This document shows, piece by piece, positions 18,430-29,518 of a DNA stretch of 64,000 nt. Position 1 is the stretch's first letter; each line of letters begins with the position of its first letter. Source of the stretch: Guptibacillus algicola (lineage in GTDB: Bacteria > Bacillota > Bacilli > Bacillales > Guptibacillaceae); the NCBI RefSeq assembly GCF_020171805.1, contig NZ_JAIVAF010000001.1, positions 372,001 to 436,000 on the forward strand, given 5' to 3'. The notes under the pieces are model-generated. The model did not search any database and was not told the DNA's origin. It saw nothing but the letters and a program-made list of their open reading frames with translations. Made by a program: the position numbers and the translations under genes.

Positions 18430-18458
18430 ATTATCTCGTTTAAGATTCATTTTTTCAA
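18430..18458 (-). promoter_or_regulatory. SigA-type promoter of yngJ-yngI
   Basis: Minus strand TTGAAA (18453-18458), 17-base spacer, GATAAT (18430-18435); the predicted start near 18423 falls inside the cre-type site. The rest of the 300-base gap up to the sigA terminator is AT-rich with no gene. Confidence 0.65.
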
Positions 18459-18640
18459 CATTTTAGAAAATAAAAATAATTTTATTAAGGTAATTTTTCG
18501 TCAATTCTTTTTGTTTATCTATGGTAGAGGGCGTTTTAGGATAAATATTGTCAATTGTGGATTTGCAAATCGAAAGAAAAATCAGTAAAATAAATGACAA
18601 GAAATGTATCTTATAATAGGGGTTACAAATTTAACGAAAA

Positions 18641-18681
18641 CAAAAAACTCCCTGCCCGATTATCATCTGACAGAGAGTTTT
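18641..18681 (-). terminator. Terminator of sigA
   Basis: Stem AAAACTCTCTG / CAGGGAGTTTT (one T-G pair) around a 16-base loop, then a T run on the minus strand, 11 bases beyond the sigA stop. Confidence 0.8.
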
Positions 18682-18691
18682 ACACACTATT

Positions 18692-19807
18692 CTATTCTAG
18701 GAAGTCTTTTAGACGCTTACTTCTGCTTGGGTGACGAAGTTTACGGAGAGCTTTCGCTTCAATTTGACGGATTCGTTCACGTGTAACTCCGAACACGCGT
18801 CCCACTTCTTCAAGGGTTCTTGTTCGGCCGTCATCTAATCCAAAACGAAGTCGAAGCACGTTCTCTTCACGGTCAGTAAGAGTATCTAGGACATCTTCAA
18901 GCTGTTCTTTTAGAAGCTCATAAGCTGCAGCATCTGAAGGTGCTAACGCATCCTGATCTTCGATGAAATCACCAAGATGAGAATCGTCCTCTTCACCAAT
19001 CGGTGTTTCGAGGGAGACTGGCTCTTGTGCAATCTTTAGGATTTCACGAACTTTGTCCGGAGAAAGCTCCATTTCTTTACCGATTTCTTCAGGAGATGGC
19101 TCTCGACCAAGATCCTGGAGAAGCTGACGTTGCACTCTAATAAGTTTGTTTATCGTCTCAACCATATGCACTGGAATTCGTATTGTTCTCGCCTGATCGG
19201 CAATCGCACGAGTGATCGCTTGTCTGATCCACCAAGTTGCATACGTACTAAACTTGTACCCTTTACGATAATCAAACTTTTCAACAGCTTTGATCAATCC
19301 CATGTTTCCTTCTTGAATGAGATCAAGGAAAAGCATACCTCTACCAACATAACGTTTGGCAATACTTACAACGAGTCGAAGGTTTGCTTCAGCAAGACGG
19401 CGTTTCGCTTCTTCGTCGCCTTCTTCTATACGCTGAGCGAGATTGATCTCCTCATCAGCTGAAAGCAAATCTACACGACCGATTTCCTTAAGGTACATGC
19501 GTACTGGGTCATTTATTTTCACACCCGGTGGTACACTCAGGTCGTTTAAATCAAATTCTTCTTCTTTTTGAACTTCTTGTGGAGAAGGGTTGTCTGTATT
19601 ATCTTCGATAACTTCAACACCCTGTTCCTCTAGATATTCAAAAAATTCATCCATTTGGTCTGAATCTTGCTCAAACGGCGATAACCGCTCAACGATCGTA
19701 GAGTAAGTAATCAAGCTTGTCTTCTTACCAAGCTCTACTAACTGCTCTTTTACTTGATCGATGGTTAATTCACCTTCCGCCGGTTGGCGTGTAGGTTTCT
19801 CAGCCAT
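18692..19807 (-). CDS. sigA: Primary RNA polymerase sigma factor SigA
   Basis: 371 residues, identical in length to B. subtilis SigA. Region 1.1 is at the N-terminus; region 1.2 begins [13 protein letters not shown]; region 2 contains [19 protein letters not shown]; region 3 is [15 protein letters not shown]; region 4 ends in the helix-turn-helix [20 protein letters not shown]. It directs housekeeping transcription. ATG 19807 has GGAGGGG six bases upstream. Third gene of the macromolecular-synthesis operon yqxD-dnaG-sigA, about 50 bases after dnaG. Confidence 0.98.
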   Translation of the reverse strand: MAEKPTRQPAEGELTIDQVKEQLVELGKKTSLITYSTIVERLSPFEQDSDQMDEFFEYLEEQGVEVIEDNTDNPSPQEVQKEEEFDLNDLSVPPGVKINDPVRMYLKEIGRVDLLSADEEINLAQRIEEGDEEAKRRLAEANLRLVVSIAKRYVGRGMLFLDLIQEGNMGLIKAVEKFDYRKGYKFSTYATWWIRQAITRAIADQARTIRIPVHMVETINKLIRVQRQLLQDLGREPSPEEIGKEMELSPDKVREILKIAQEPVSLETPIGEEDDSHLGDFIEDQDALAPSDAAAYELLKEQLEDVLDTLTDREENVLRLRFGLDDGRTRTLEEVGRVFGVTRERIRQIEAKALRKLRHPSRSKRLKDFLE

Positions 19808-19857
19808 TCGATCCCCTCCTTCCATACATCTCGACACATCAAGTATTATTCGTAAGC

Positions 19858-21678
19858 TTAAGATGAATTTTTAAGGTTCTTTTTCATCTCAAGAATTTCC
19901 ATAGCGATTTTTGCTGCCTGTACAAAATCTTGTTTTGATTCAGCTTCTTTCTTCTCTTTTTCTTTCTCTTCTATCTTTATCCATTCTGGATAAATTAACA
20001 CCTGTCGGATGTAATCTTGTAACTCTTTGTCCGACACGTCGTTATTCAAATCCATCATAGCTAGCTCAGAAGCGATTTTAACAAGGTTAGAGTCAGTAAG
20101 CTGTTCCATAAAGTGACTGATATCTGCCTCATGGCCAGCAGCATAGAAGCTGTATAAATACGCTGCAATCGCACTATGCTCATCAATATTAAACGAACCG
20201 CCAACTTCTTCTTGAACTTTTTCCGCGACATCAAGATCACGCATCATGTAAGCAAGAAGGATACGCTCAGCATTATGAAACGCGGGCAGAAGTTTTTTCT
20301 TCACATAGAAATTTTTCCTAGCATTATTATCCCTTTTAGGAGTGGCTTTATCCTTCTTATTCTTCCTCTCCTTATAAAATTGGGATGCTTGCTGCTTCAA
20401 CGCATCAAGTGAAATGGAGAATTCTTGTGACAGCTGTCTAAGATAGTGATCACGTTCAACAGCTTTTGTCAGTCCGCTTATTTCTCTGAGTACTTCTTCT
20501 ATATAGCGGATTCGTTCTCCTTCATCTGATAGGTTTTTTCCTGTTCTGAAAAACTCCATTTTAAAAGCCATTACAGTTGGCGCTGCCCCTATTACATCCT
20601 TTTCAAAACGATCTGCACCGTATTTTTGGATATAGTCATCGGGATCAAGTCCATCCGGCATCTTAGCAATCCTTACATAACAACCTGCTTCCTGAAGCTC
20701 TTCAGCTGCTCGTAATGCTGCATTAATACCAGCTTTATCTGAATCGTAGCAAATGATCGCTGAATCGGTTTGTCTACGAATCAACCGTGCTTGTTCTTTT
20801 GTTAAGGCAGTTCCTAAACTCGCTACAACGTTTTCTACCCCATTACCGTAAGCGCTAATCACGTCTACATATCCTTCAAGAAGGATCGCCTGATCTTTCA
20901 TGCGAATAGCCGACCTTGATAAGTGGAAACCGTAAAGCATTTTCCCCTTTTGAAAAAGGGCAGTTTCTGGACTATTAAGATACTTAGGTTCTCCGCTTCC
21001 AACTATTCTTCCACCGAAAGCAACTGTTTTCCCCTTCGTATCCCAAATTGGAAACATGATTCGATTTCGAAAACGATCAAAATACTTTCCATCAAACTCT
21101 CGTCTTGAGAGGAGACCTGCATCAGCAACTTTTGATAGAGGGTAATTTCGTTTGGTTAAATAATTTGTAGCGTAGTCCCATGAGTCAGGTGCAAAGCCAA
21201 GCTGAAATTTCTCAATCATTTCTTCAGTGAATCCACGCTTCTCAAGGTACTCTTTTGCCTGTTTCCCTTCAGGCGTCTTAACCATGCAATAATTATATAA
21301 TTTACCAAGAAAATCGTGTGCTTTAAGCATGACATCTTTATCAGATGAAGCTTTCGAGCTTGATTGCTGATCATTGTCGATTTCGGGTAGTTCGATACCC
21401 GCTCTTTGTCCAAGTGTTTGAACAGCTTCTATAAAATTATACCCTTCAATTTCCATTAAGAATGAAAATGCATTGCCGCCAGTTCCACATCCGAAGCAAT
21501 GATAGATTTGTTTATCAGGTGCTACTGAAAAAGAAGGTGTACTTTCTCCATGAAAAGGACAAAGTCCAAAAAAGCTTCTTCCTTGCTTCTTAAGCTGGAC
21601 GTAATCACTTACTACATCCACAATATCTGTGGAACGGCGAATCGCTTCAATCTTTTCTTCCGGGATTCTGCCACTCAT
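19858..21678 (-). CDS. dnaG: DNA primase
   Basis: 606 residues. Domains in order: zinc-binding domain with CPFH and CFGCG (about residues 40-65), RNA polymerase core with TOPRIM signatures ILLEGYVDV (about 263) and [10 protein letters not shown] (about 305), and a helical C-terminal domain (after about 440) that binds the replicative helicase. It makes RNA primers at the fork. The site before the ATG is weak (GGTGAT). Lies between yqxD and sigA as in other Bacillaceae. Confidence 0.97.
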   Translation of the reverse strand: MSGRIPEEKIEAIRRSTDIVDVVSDYVQLKKQGRSFFGLCPFHGESTPSFSVAPDKQIYHCFGCGTGGNAFSFLMEIEGYNFIEAVQTLGQRAGIELPEIDNDQQSSSKASSDKDVMLKAHDFLGKLYNYCMVKTPEGKQAKEYLEKRGFTEEMIEKFQLGFAPDSWDYATNYLTKRNYPLSKVADAGLLSRREFDGKYFDRFRNRIMFPIWDTKGKTVAFGGRIVGSGEPKYLNSPETALFQKGKMLYGFHLSRSAIRMKDQAILLEGYVDVISAYGNGVENVVASLGTALTKEQARLIRRQTDSAIICYDSDKAGINAALRAAEELQEAGCYVRIAKMPDGLDPDDYIQKYGADRFEKDVIGAAPTVMAFKMEFFRTGKNLSDEGERIRYIEEVLREISGLTKAVERDHYLRQLSQEFSISLDALKQQASQFYKERKNKKDKATPKRDNNARKNFYVKKKLLPAFHNAERILLAYMMRDLDVAEKVQEEVGGSFNIDEHSAIAAYLYSFYAAGHEADISHFMEQLTDSNLVKIASELAMMDLNNDVSDKELQDYIRQVLIYPEWIKIEEKEKEKKEAESKQDFVQAAKIAMEILEMKKNLKNSS

Positions 21679-21698
21679 TATTTATCACCAACAGGTTT

Positions 21699-22190
21699 TT
21701 ATAGATTCGATAAACAAAAATAATCTCCTTCATATTTCGACAAAATTTTAATAAATTCTTTACGAAAATGTTCACGATCTTGGTTAGTAAACTTTCTAGG
21801 GCCTTTCGTATGCTTACCAGCCCGTCTACTTTTAGACGCAAGGTATCGTGTATGTAGAAGAGTGGAAATGTTCTCTTCAGTGTACTTTTTCCCTCTAGGA
21901 GATAGAATAAAAACACCTTTTGGTAATAAAAGGCTTGCCAGTCCATAGTCCTGTGTGATGGCAATATCTCCTTTTGTCACGTGGCGATGAATATAAAGAT
22001 CTGCCTCTTCTTTTTCTGAGTCTACCATAACCCACTTAGCGCTTTGGAATGTTGAGCTCATATGAGCGTATGAAGCAACAAATACAATCTCAGTATTTAC
22101 CAATGCTGGTTGAAAAGACATGATTTCTTCTTTTATCGGAACGGGACAGGCGTCTGCATCGACAAAAAGCGTCAGTTTCTTTTTCGTCAT
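21699..22190 (-). CDS. yqxD: UPF0178 (DUF188) protein YqxD
   Basis: 163 residues. The N-terminus FVDADACPVPIKEE and AITQDYGLASLLL are the signature blocks of the UPF0178 family, which has a PIN-like acidic centre (D of VDAD and TQDY). Biochemical function is unknown. The basic stretch SKSRRAGKHTKGPRK suggests nucleic-acid binding. It is the first gene before dnaG-sigA, as in B. subtilis. The stop is 20 bases before the dnaG ATG. Confidence 0.9.
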   Translation of the reverse strand: MTKKKLTLFVDADACPVPIKEEIMSFQPALVNTEIVFVASYAHMSSTFQSAKWVMVDSEKEEADLYIHRHVTKGDIAITQDYGLASLLLPKGVFILSPRGKKYTEENISTLLHTRYLASKSRRAGKHTKGPRKFTNQDREHFRKEFIKILSKYEGDYFCLSNL

Positions 22191-22297
22191 AATTCTCTAT
22201 TCTACATCTCCCTGAGTTATCCTTCTTTTAGCATTTATGTTTTAACTTTCAGAATTTTAACTACTTCTGCATTTATTAAGTGATCGATAAAGTTATT

Positions 22298-22327
22298 ATT
22301 ATGATTATAGACAAATTTTATTGACAA
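22298..22327 (-). promoter_or_regulatory. Possible promoter of yqxD-dnaG-sigA
   Basis: Minus strand TTGTCA (22322-22327), 18-base spacer, CATAAT (22298-22303), about 108 bases upstream of yqxD. Other AT-rich hexamers nearby make the choice uncertain. Confidence 0.4.
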
Positions 22328-22373
22328 TATTTGATTATATACTAAATTAATTAAATTGAACAGATATTTGCAA

Positions 22374-22412
22374 CAAAAAACATACTACCAAGTCTATTTT
22401 TTTGGTAGTATG
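22374..22412 (-). terminator. Terminator of ccpN-ppsR
   Basis: Eleven-bp perfect stem CATACTACCAA / TTGGTAGTATG around a ten-base loop, then TTTTTTG on the minus strand. Confidence 0.9.
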
Positions 22413-22426
22413 CTCTGAAAATTATG

Positions 22427-23251
22427 TTAAGAAGAATGTTTTCCCCTATATAGGCTTAAAATTAAATTTGCTGTTTCCTCAACAGCTCGATTGGATACAT
22501 CGATTACCTGACAGTTCATTTTATGAATAATTTTGTCGAAATACTCTAGCTCTTCCTTAATGCGGGACATATTTGCGTAGCTTGCTTCAGCATTTAGTCC
22601 TAACGCTTTCAATCGTTCTTTACGTATGTCGTTTAATTTTTCAGGGCTAATTTTGAGCGCGTAGCACTTCCCTTCATTGACCTTGAATAATTCTTCTGGA
22701 GGCTCAACTTCGGGCACGATCGGTACATTAGCAACTTTCAACCTCTTATGAGCTAAATACTGAGACAATGGCGTCTTCGAAGTTCTAGATACCCCAACAA
22801 GAACGATATCAGCTAGACCGATACCTCTTGGATCTCTTCCGTCATCGTATTTAACGGCAAACTCGATAGCCTCTACTCTTCGAAAGTAATCTTCATCAAG
22901 CTTATGTACAAGACCTGGTTCATTTCGAGGCTCTTTGCCGATTGCTTTTTGGATATGATCGATCATTGGTCCTATGATATCAACGACTTGAACTTGTTCT
23001 TTAGATGCCACATTCAATAGAAACTCCCTAAGTTCTGGTACAACAAGAGTAAAGGCAACGATTGCATTCATTTCTTTTGCTAGTGTCATTACTTCTTGAA
23101 TCGTAGCAGTGTCTTCTACATATGGGACCCTTCTGACATCGAAGTCAGTTGGATCAAATTGGCTTGTTGCAGCCTTCACCACTAACTCAGCAGTTTCACC
23201 TACGGAGTCAGAAATGACATATACGACTGCGCGATTTGTTGTATTCGTCAT
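22427..23251 (-). CDS. ppsR: Pyruvate, phosphate dikinase regulatory protein (DUF299)
   Basis: 274 residues. The DUF299 family are bifunctional ADP-dependent kinases / Pi-dependent phosphorylases acting on PPDK or PEP synthetase. The N-terminal [13 protein letters not shown], a central P-loop [15 protein letters not shown] (about 153-167) and the C-terminal [12 protein letters not shown] are all typical. It corresponds to B. subtilis YqfL and is co-transcribed with ccpN 14 bases upstream, so both serve the switch between glycolysis and gluconeogenesis. GGAGG precedes the ATG. Confidence 0.92.
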   Translation of the reverse strand: MTNTTNRAVVYVISDSVGETAELVVKAATSQFDPTDFDVRRVPYVEDTATIQEVMTLAKEMNAIVAFTLVVPELREFLLNVASKEQVQVVDIIGPMIDHIQKAIGKEPRNEPGLVHKLDEDYFRRVEAIEFAVKYDDGRDPRGIGLADIVLVGVSRTSKTPLSQYLAHKRLKVANVPIVPEVEPPEELFKVNEGKCYALKISPEKLNDIRKERLKALGLNAEASYANMSRIKEELEYFDKIIHKMNCQVIDVSNRAVEETANLILSLYRGKHSS

Positions 23252-23265
23252 ATGTACCTCCTACA

Positions 23266-23907
23266 TTAAATAATTTCATTCTTAGCTAAGTCGACAAGAG
23301 CCTTCGTAATATTGGTTTTGGTTATCCGCCCGATAACCTCCATCCCTTCAGCATCTTCTTTTACGATCGGTAACGCATCAATTTGTTTTTCGATCAATCG
23401 ATTCGCTACTTCAATAAGCATATCATCTTGAAGACAAACTGTGATATTCGGCATCCTCGTCATTATTATTGTAACAGGAATACTCTGTAGATCCTGCTTC
23501 CCTAGTGCAGCTCTAAGCAAATCTTTTCTTGAAAGAACGCCTACGAGGTGAGCCTTTTTATTTACAACGAATAATGTTCCGACATCTTCTAGAAACATAG
23601 AGCAAATCGCATCGTATACACTCGTATTTTCCTGTACAACAACCGGAATCGATTTATAATCATCAACCTTGATTTTCTTTATTTTTTCGGTAAGTAACTG
23701 AGAACCAGTCTTACCAGTGTAAAAGTATCCAACCCTGGGTCTTGCATCGAGATAACCCGCCATCGTTAATATCGCAAGGTCAGGTCGAAGTGTAGCCCTT
23801 GTTAAGCTAAGTTTCTCTGCAATATTTTCACCAGTTATAGGACCTTCGTTCTTAACGATTTGAAGGATTGTTTCCTGACGATTGTTCAGTTCGATTTGAC
23901 TCACCAC
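23266..23907 (-). CDS. ccpN: Repressor of gluconeogenic genes CcpN
   Basis: About 212 residues. N-terminal winged helix-turn-helix (residues about 5-60, LNNRQETILQIVKNEGPITGENIAEKL ... in the family pattern) followed by two CBS domains (about 80-205), which bind adenine nucleotides. In B. subtilis CcpN (YqzB) represses gapB, pckA and sr1 during glycolysis. The start is one of two consecutive GTG codons (23907 or 23904); the second gives the N-terminus VSQIELN that resembles the family. Followed closely by ppsR. Confidence 0.9.
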   Translation of the reverse strand: MVSQIELNNRQETILQIVKNEGPITGENIAEKLSLTRATLRPDLAILTMAGYLDARPRVGYFYTGKTGSQLLTEKIKKIKVDDYKSIPVVVQENTSVYDAICSMFLEDVGTLFVVNKKAHLVGVLSRKDLLRAALGKQDLQSIPVTIIMTRMPNITVCLQDDMLIEVANRLIEKQIDALPIVKEDAEGMEVIGRITKTNITKALVDLAKNEII

Positions 23908-23939
23908 CTTACTTAAAAATGTTATACTTTATTTTAATT

Positions 23940-23968
23940 ATTATATACTATTAACGTCATTTCGTAAA
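23940..23968 (-). promoter_or_regulatory. SigA-type promoter of ccpN-ppsR
   Basis: Minus strand TTTACG (23963-23968), 17-base spacer, perfect TATAAT (23940-23945), about 33 bases upstream of the ccpN start. Confidence 0.6.
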
Positions 23969-23997
23969 AGTGTACGAATCATATCAGCATAATGAAT

Positions 23998-24032
23998 AGC
24001 AAAAACCCTGGAGACTTTCCAGGGTTTTTGCT
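23998..24032 (-). terminator. Terminator of recO
   Basis: Fourteen-bp perfect stem AGCAAAAACCCTGG / CCAGGGTTTTTGCT with a seven-base loop; its T run begins within the stem. It overlaps the recO stop. Confidence 0.9.
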
Positions 24033-24780
24033 AATCAAGCTTGAAACGATCTAACTGTTCAAGAAAACGCTTTGATTTTAGATAGAGTCCTGAGTATGCA
24101 TCAAAGTATTGATTCAATACATCTCTGATCTCTTTCTTAGTTTCTGACTTTAAAGAAATATTACCAAGTCTTGCAAGATCCATATGAGCAAATAAATGAA
24201 GAAGTTCTGCAGTTCTTTTCTTCAGCGGGATATGATACGGGTCGATCGATAAACAACGGTGGCACAGAAATCCACCTTCTCGGATTGAGAATTCAAATTT
24301 ACCTGTATCAAGCCCGCAGTTTACACAACACCTTAGCTGAGGATTGATTCCTGCAACACTAAGCATTTTTAGTTCAAATATAAATAATACGACTTCAGGA
24401 TCCTTTTCTTCATCGAGAGCATGCATGACTTGATAAAGGGTTTCAAATAAATAAGGGTTAGGCTTCTTATCTTCAGTTAATTTATCGACAAGTTCTACCG
24501 CATAGGCCGCATATGAAGTCAAAAATAAGTCATTTCGTATAGAGCGGAAGGAGTCGATCGCTTCACCTTGATTCAAATCACCCAATCCAGATGTATGTTG
24601 GTATAAATAGTGACCATATACAAAAAGTTGAGAAACGGCAGAAAGACGGCTTTTTGGTTTTTTCGCGCCTCTTGCCATGACGCCAACCTTACCCGTCTCC
24701 CTTGTATAAAGAGTAATTATTTTGTTGGTTTCTCCATAATCAACTGTTCTTATTACAATACCTTCAACTTTTTTTAACAA
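24031..24780 (-). CDS. recO: DNA repair protein RecO
   Basis: 249 residues. N-terminal OB fold (about 1-80, EGIVIRTVDYGETNKI) and helical C-terminal domain with a four-Cys zinc site (CCVNCG ... CHRC, about 145-170). RecO helps load RecA on SSB-coated DNA with RecR and RecF. The start is TTG with GGTG seven bases upstream, and the N-terminus MLKKVEGIV aligns with the family. Last gene of an era-yqzL-recO order. The glyQ-glyS genes that follow in B. subtilis are absent. Confidence 0.95.
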   Translation of the reverse strand: MLKKVEGIVIRTVDYGETNKIITLYTRETGKVGVMARGAKKPKSRLSAVSQLFVYGHYLYQHTSGLGDLNQGEAIDSFRSIRNDLFLTSYAAYAVELVDKLTEDKKPNPYLFETLYQVMHALDEEKDPEVVLFIFELKMLSVAGINPQLRCCVNCGLDTGKFEFSIREGGFLCHRCLSIDPYHIPLKKRTAELLHLFAHMDLARLGNISLKSETKKEIRDVLNQYFDAYSGLYLKSKRFLEQLDRFKLD

Positions 24781-24824
24781 GGAGTTTCACCAACCTATTC
24801 CTTGTCAAACATTCCATCATAACG

Positions 24825-24962
24825 TCAAGTAAGTCGAGGCACCTCTTCGGTTTCTATCAGTGGCTCAGAATCTTCAGTATCCAGGCATTCCATTTCCTTT
24901 AAAAGAAGATAAGTATCGATGTTCCCTGTTTCACAAAACACTTTCCAGGTAAACTCCAACAA
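24825..24962 (-). CDS. yqzL: Small conserved protein YqzL
   Basis: 45 residues from a TTG start (AAAGGTGGG seven bases upstream). The N-terminal half, MLEFTWKVFCETGNIDTYLL, closely follows the known B. subtilis YqzL pattern (hydrophobic-aromatic FTW, then TGN-DTYLL-KE). The C-terminal half is acidic (LDTEDSEPLIETEEVP) and not obviously conserved. It lies between era and recO, its expected place. Function is unknown. Confidence 0.85.
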   Translation of the reverse strand: MLEFTWKVFCETGNIDTYLLLKEMECLDTEDSEPLIETEEVPRLT

Positions 24963-25061
24963 CTCAGATCCCACCTTTCAATTTTAAAAGCTTTCCTCTT
25001 ACTAACTAGCTTGACCCTTGTTATGTTGGTTTATGTGATGGAATATTTGACAAATTTTATC

Positions 25062-26748
<1,687 letters not shown>

Positions 26749-26765
<17 letters not shown>

Positions 26766-27216
26766 ATTGCTCCAAAATATGCTTTTGTTTATCAAACATT
26801 TCTTTTTCGTCTTCTTCATTCATATGGTCGTAACCTAATAGGTGAAGAAAACCGTGAATCGTCAGAAAACCAAGCTCTCTATCGAAGCTATGTCCATATT
26901 CCTTCGCTTGTTCTGAGATCTTCTCAACGCATATGACAATTTCACCTAGTAAATGAGGAAAGCCCTCACCGACGATAATCTGATCTTCTTCTCCATCATC
27001 AAGAGCGAACGAAATGACATCAGTGGCATAATCCTTGCCACGGTACTCTCGATTAATCTCCTTAATCCGGTGAGTATCAACGAACATAACAGATACTTCA
27101 CTTGCGTCCTCTACTTCTTCTTTTTCTGCTGCAAACATAAGCAGTTCTTTCATCATGTTAAATTGTTCTTCTTTTATTTCATTTGTTTCGTCAAAAAACT
27201 CAACTTCTAAGCTCAT
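26749..27216 (-). CDS. ybeY: rRNA maturation endoribonuclease YbeY
   Basis: 155 residues. The metal site HGFLHLLGYDH (three His, about residues 121-131) is intact and followed by the acidic MNEEDEKEMF. YbeY acts in 16S rRNA 3'-end processing and ribosome quality control. It overlaps pgpH by four bases (ATG against the pgpH stop) and dgkA at its 3' end, forming a tight operon. Confidence 0.95.
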
Positions 27217-29348
27217 GATGTCACCTTCTTTTTTAATTCTGTTGGATACTCAATTCTACTATGAAAGATGCCGTTTAACGTTTCCAATATGGTTTTAGCA
27301 ACAATATCAAGTTCTCTTATGGACAGATCACATTCATCGAACTGCCCATCTTCAAGTCGTTCTGTAATGATTTTCTTAACCAGCGTCTCTATTTGATCAG
27401 GACTAGGTTTTTGCATCGACCGAACAGCCGCTTCAATACAATCTGCTATTCCTACGACTGCCGCTTCCTTTGTTTGAGCTTTAGGGCCTGGATACCGAAA
27501 ATCGGTTTCTGGAATTCCATGGTCAGTAAATTCAAGTGCTTTATAATAAAAATACTTCAATAGGGTTGTACCGTGATGCTGTTCAGCAATATCCACAATT
27601 TCCTTAGGAAGTCGATATTTCCTTAACATCTCTGCCCCGTCTGTTGCATGCGAAATAATTATGGTCTTACTTAAGTGTGGAGCAATTTTATCATGTGGGT
27701 TTTCCATATTCATTTGATTTTCAATGAAAAAATGCGGCCTCTTCGTTTTACCTATATCATGATAATAAGCACCGACTCTTGCAAGTAATCCATTTGCTCC
27801 AATCGCTTCACAAGCAGCTTCAGATAAATTCGCTACCATCACACTATGATGATACGTGCCCGGTGTCTCTACAAGTATCTTTCTTAAAAGAGGATGATTA
27901 GGACTCGAGAGTTCGATTAGCCTTGTAGCTGATACGATTCTAAATCCAGCTTCGAAGAATGGCATCAACCCTAATGTAAGAACGGATGATAGAAACCCTG
28001 ACAAGAATGCGAAGATCATATGATAGCCGATTTCTCCACCGCCATATTGCCCATTCTTTAACATTAATAATATAGCCACAGCCAGCATGTTTATTAATGA
28101 GACGAGCAATCCGGCTTTCAAAATATTAGAACGAAGGTTTCTTCTACCTAGAAAAAACACTCCAGATAGTGAACTCATCAGTACATAGAAAGAAAGAGAA
28201 GCGTTCATAGGTCCAGTGATCTCTCCATTAAAAAACACACCTGCACATACTGCGAACAACAAACTGGAAGCGATTGCAATCTGCTCGTTGAACAACATTT
28301 TTATAAGCATAGATCCCAATGCTGCTGGTACGATATATGCTATCCCAGGAAGTTCGATCTTTCCAAGTAAACTTGAGAGTTTTAGGACGAGTAGGGTACT
28401 AAAGAAAACCAGGACGATAATGAATAGATTCGTGTTCTTCGTTCTTATTCGATCTTCTAAATCTTGTACAAAATAATAAAGATAACCTGTAAGCAATAAG
28501 ACTAATAATGCTAGACCGATGTAAGGAATCGGATCAAACCCATCGTCTAGTAATCCTGCAAGCCTGAGGTTGTCCATCACTTCCCTATTGATGATCATGC
28601 CTTCTTCAACGATGATTTGTCCTTCACGAATCATAACAGGCTGCACAGATTCGATAGCTTCCTGTCTACTTTGTTCCGTTAACTCTGGATCGAGGAAGTA
28701 GTTGGGAACGATCGCTTGTTGGGCAACGGTGATCATTGCTTGCTTTTGATCTTTAGGCAATGACGTTATCGATAGCCTCGTTTCAACGTCACTTTGTGCT
28801 TGTTCAAGATTATCGATCGATACTTTATCTGTCATTACTTCCATAACCTCAGATAACGTAAGTTCTTTAATCAAACTCATTTGAGTAAGTTCTGCCTCTA
28901 ACAGTGGTCTAAGAGTATCATCACTGATATCCTCAGCCATTGAAGCAGATAAAAGTGTTCGTAGTTCTTTTAGTTGTTCCACGTTCGTTTTACTATCATT
29001 CTGATTTCCTTCAGGCTTCTTTACCTCTTCGATCCCTGAAAACAAGTCATTCAGATTATCTACTTGACCTTGTAACACTTCATCCCTATAAACGTACTTG
29101 CCTTCGATTTGGGCAGCTTTGGAACGAGCTTCTTCGGTTGCTTTCTTATTTTCTATTGTAATCGGTGAAGCAATATCATGGTTAGCTCTTGAATATAGAG
29201 AAATATTTAATGATTCTGGAATAACATTTGAAAGCATCGTTACGTACATTATGATTGCTGCAACAGCATATAATGACCATTTCGTAATATGACCACGTTC
29301 AAGAAGACGGAGATTATGCTTAAGAAAGCTTTTAATCTTCGAAAACAT
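27213..29348 (-). CDS. pgpH: Membrane HD-domain cyclic-di-AMP phosphodiesterase PgpH
   Basis: 711 residues, the length of B. subtilis PgpH (YqfF). Order: short cytoplasmic N-terminus, one membrane helix (about 24-42), an extracellular 7TMR-HDED domain (about 45-275), seven membrane helices (about 280-475), and a cytoplasmic HD domain (about 490-690) with HSVMVANLSEAAC, YYHDIGKTKRPHF and ISHATDGAEML. It degrades c-di-AMP, which controls potassium and osmolyte balance. ATG 29348 is chosen (GAGGTG nine bases upstream) over a GTG four codons earlier. Confidence 0.95.
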   Translation of the reverse strand: MFSKIKSFLKHNLRLLERGHITKWSLYAVAAIIMYVTMLSNVIPESLNISLYSRANHDIASPITIENKKATEEARSKAAQIEGKYVYRDEVLQGQVDNLNDLFSGIEEVKKPEGNQNDSKTNVEQLKELRTLLSASMAEDISDDTLRPLLEAELTQMSLIKELTLSEVMEVMTDKVSIDNLEQAQSDVETRLSITSLPKDQKQAMITVAQQAIVPNYFLDPELTEQSRQEAIESVQPVMIREGQIIVEEGMIINREVMDNLRLAGLLDDGFDPIPYIGLALLVLLLTGYLYYFVQDLEDRIRTKNTNLFIIVLVFFSTLLVLKLSSLLGKIELPGIAYIVPAALGSMLIKMLFNEQIAIASSLLFAVCAGVFFNGEITGPMNASLSFYVLMSSLSGVFFLGRRNLRSNILKAGLLVSLINMLAVAILLMLKNGQYGGGEIGYHMIFAFLSGFLSSVLTLGLMPFFEAGFRIVSATRLIELSSPNHPLLRKILVETPGTYHHSVMVANLSEAACEAIGANGLLARVGAYYHDIGKTKRPHFFIENQMNMENPHDKIAPHLSKTIIISHATDGAEMLRKYRLPKEIVDIAEQHHGTTLLKYFYYKALEFTDHGIPETDFRYPGPKAQTKEAAVVGIADCIEAAVRSMQKPSPDQIETLVKKIITERLEDGQFDECDLSIRELDIVAKTILETLNGIFHSRIEYPTELKKKVTS

Positions 29349-29467
29349 TAACTGCTTCACCTCACAGTATTAACACTCAGAGCTTATACCCTTCTCATAT
29401 TTTATCAGAATTCACCACAAAAAGGACGAGATTAGGGAAAATAAGGACCTCTAACGATTCACGAATA

Positions 29468-29504
29468 CAAAAACAACCTGAGTTCTAGTTGTGTAGAACT
29501 CAGG
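29468..29504 (-). terminator. Terminator after phoH
   Basis: Ten-bp perfect stem CCTGAGTTCT / AGAACTCAGG with an eight-base loop, then TTGTTTTTG. It separates phoH from pgpH. Confidence 0.87.
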
Positions 29505-29518
29505 TAGTAACAGGAAGC

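Noticed and set aside
15555-21413. Long open frames antisense to yngI, yngJ, sigA and dnaG
   Set aside because: They lie fully within conserved genes on the other strand, lack ribosome-binding sites, and have compositions expected of reversed codons.
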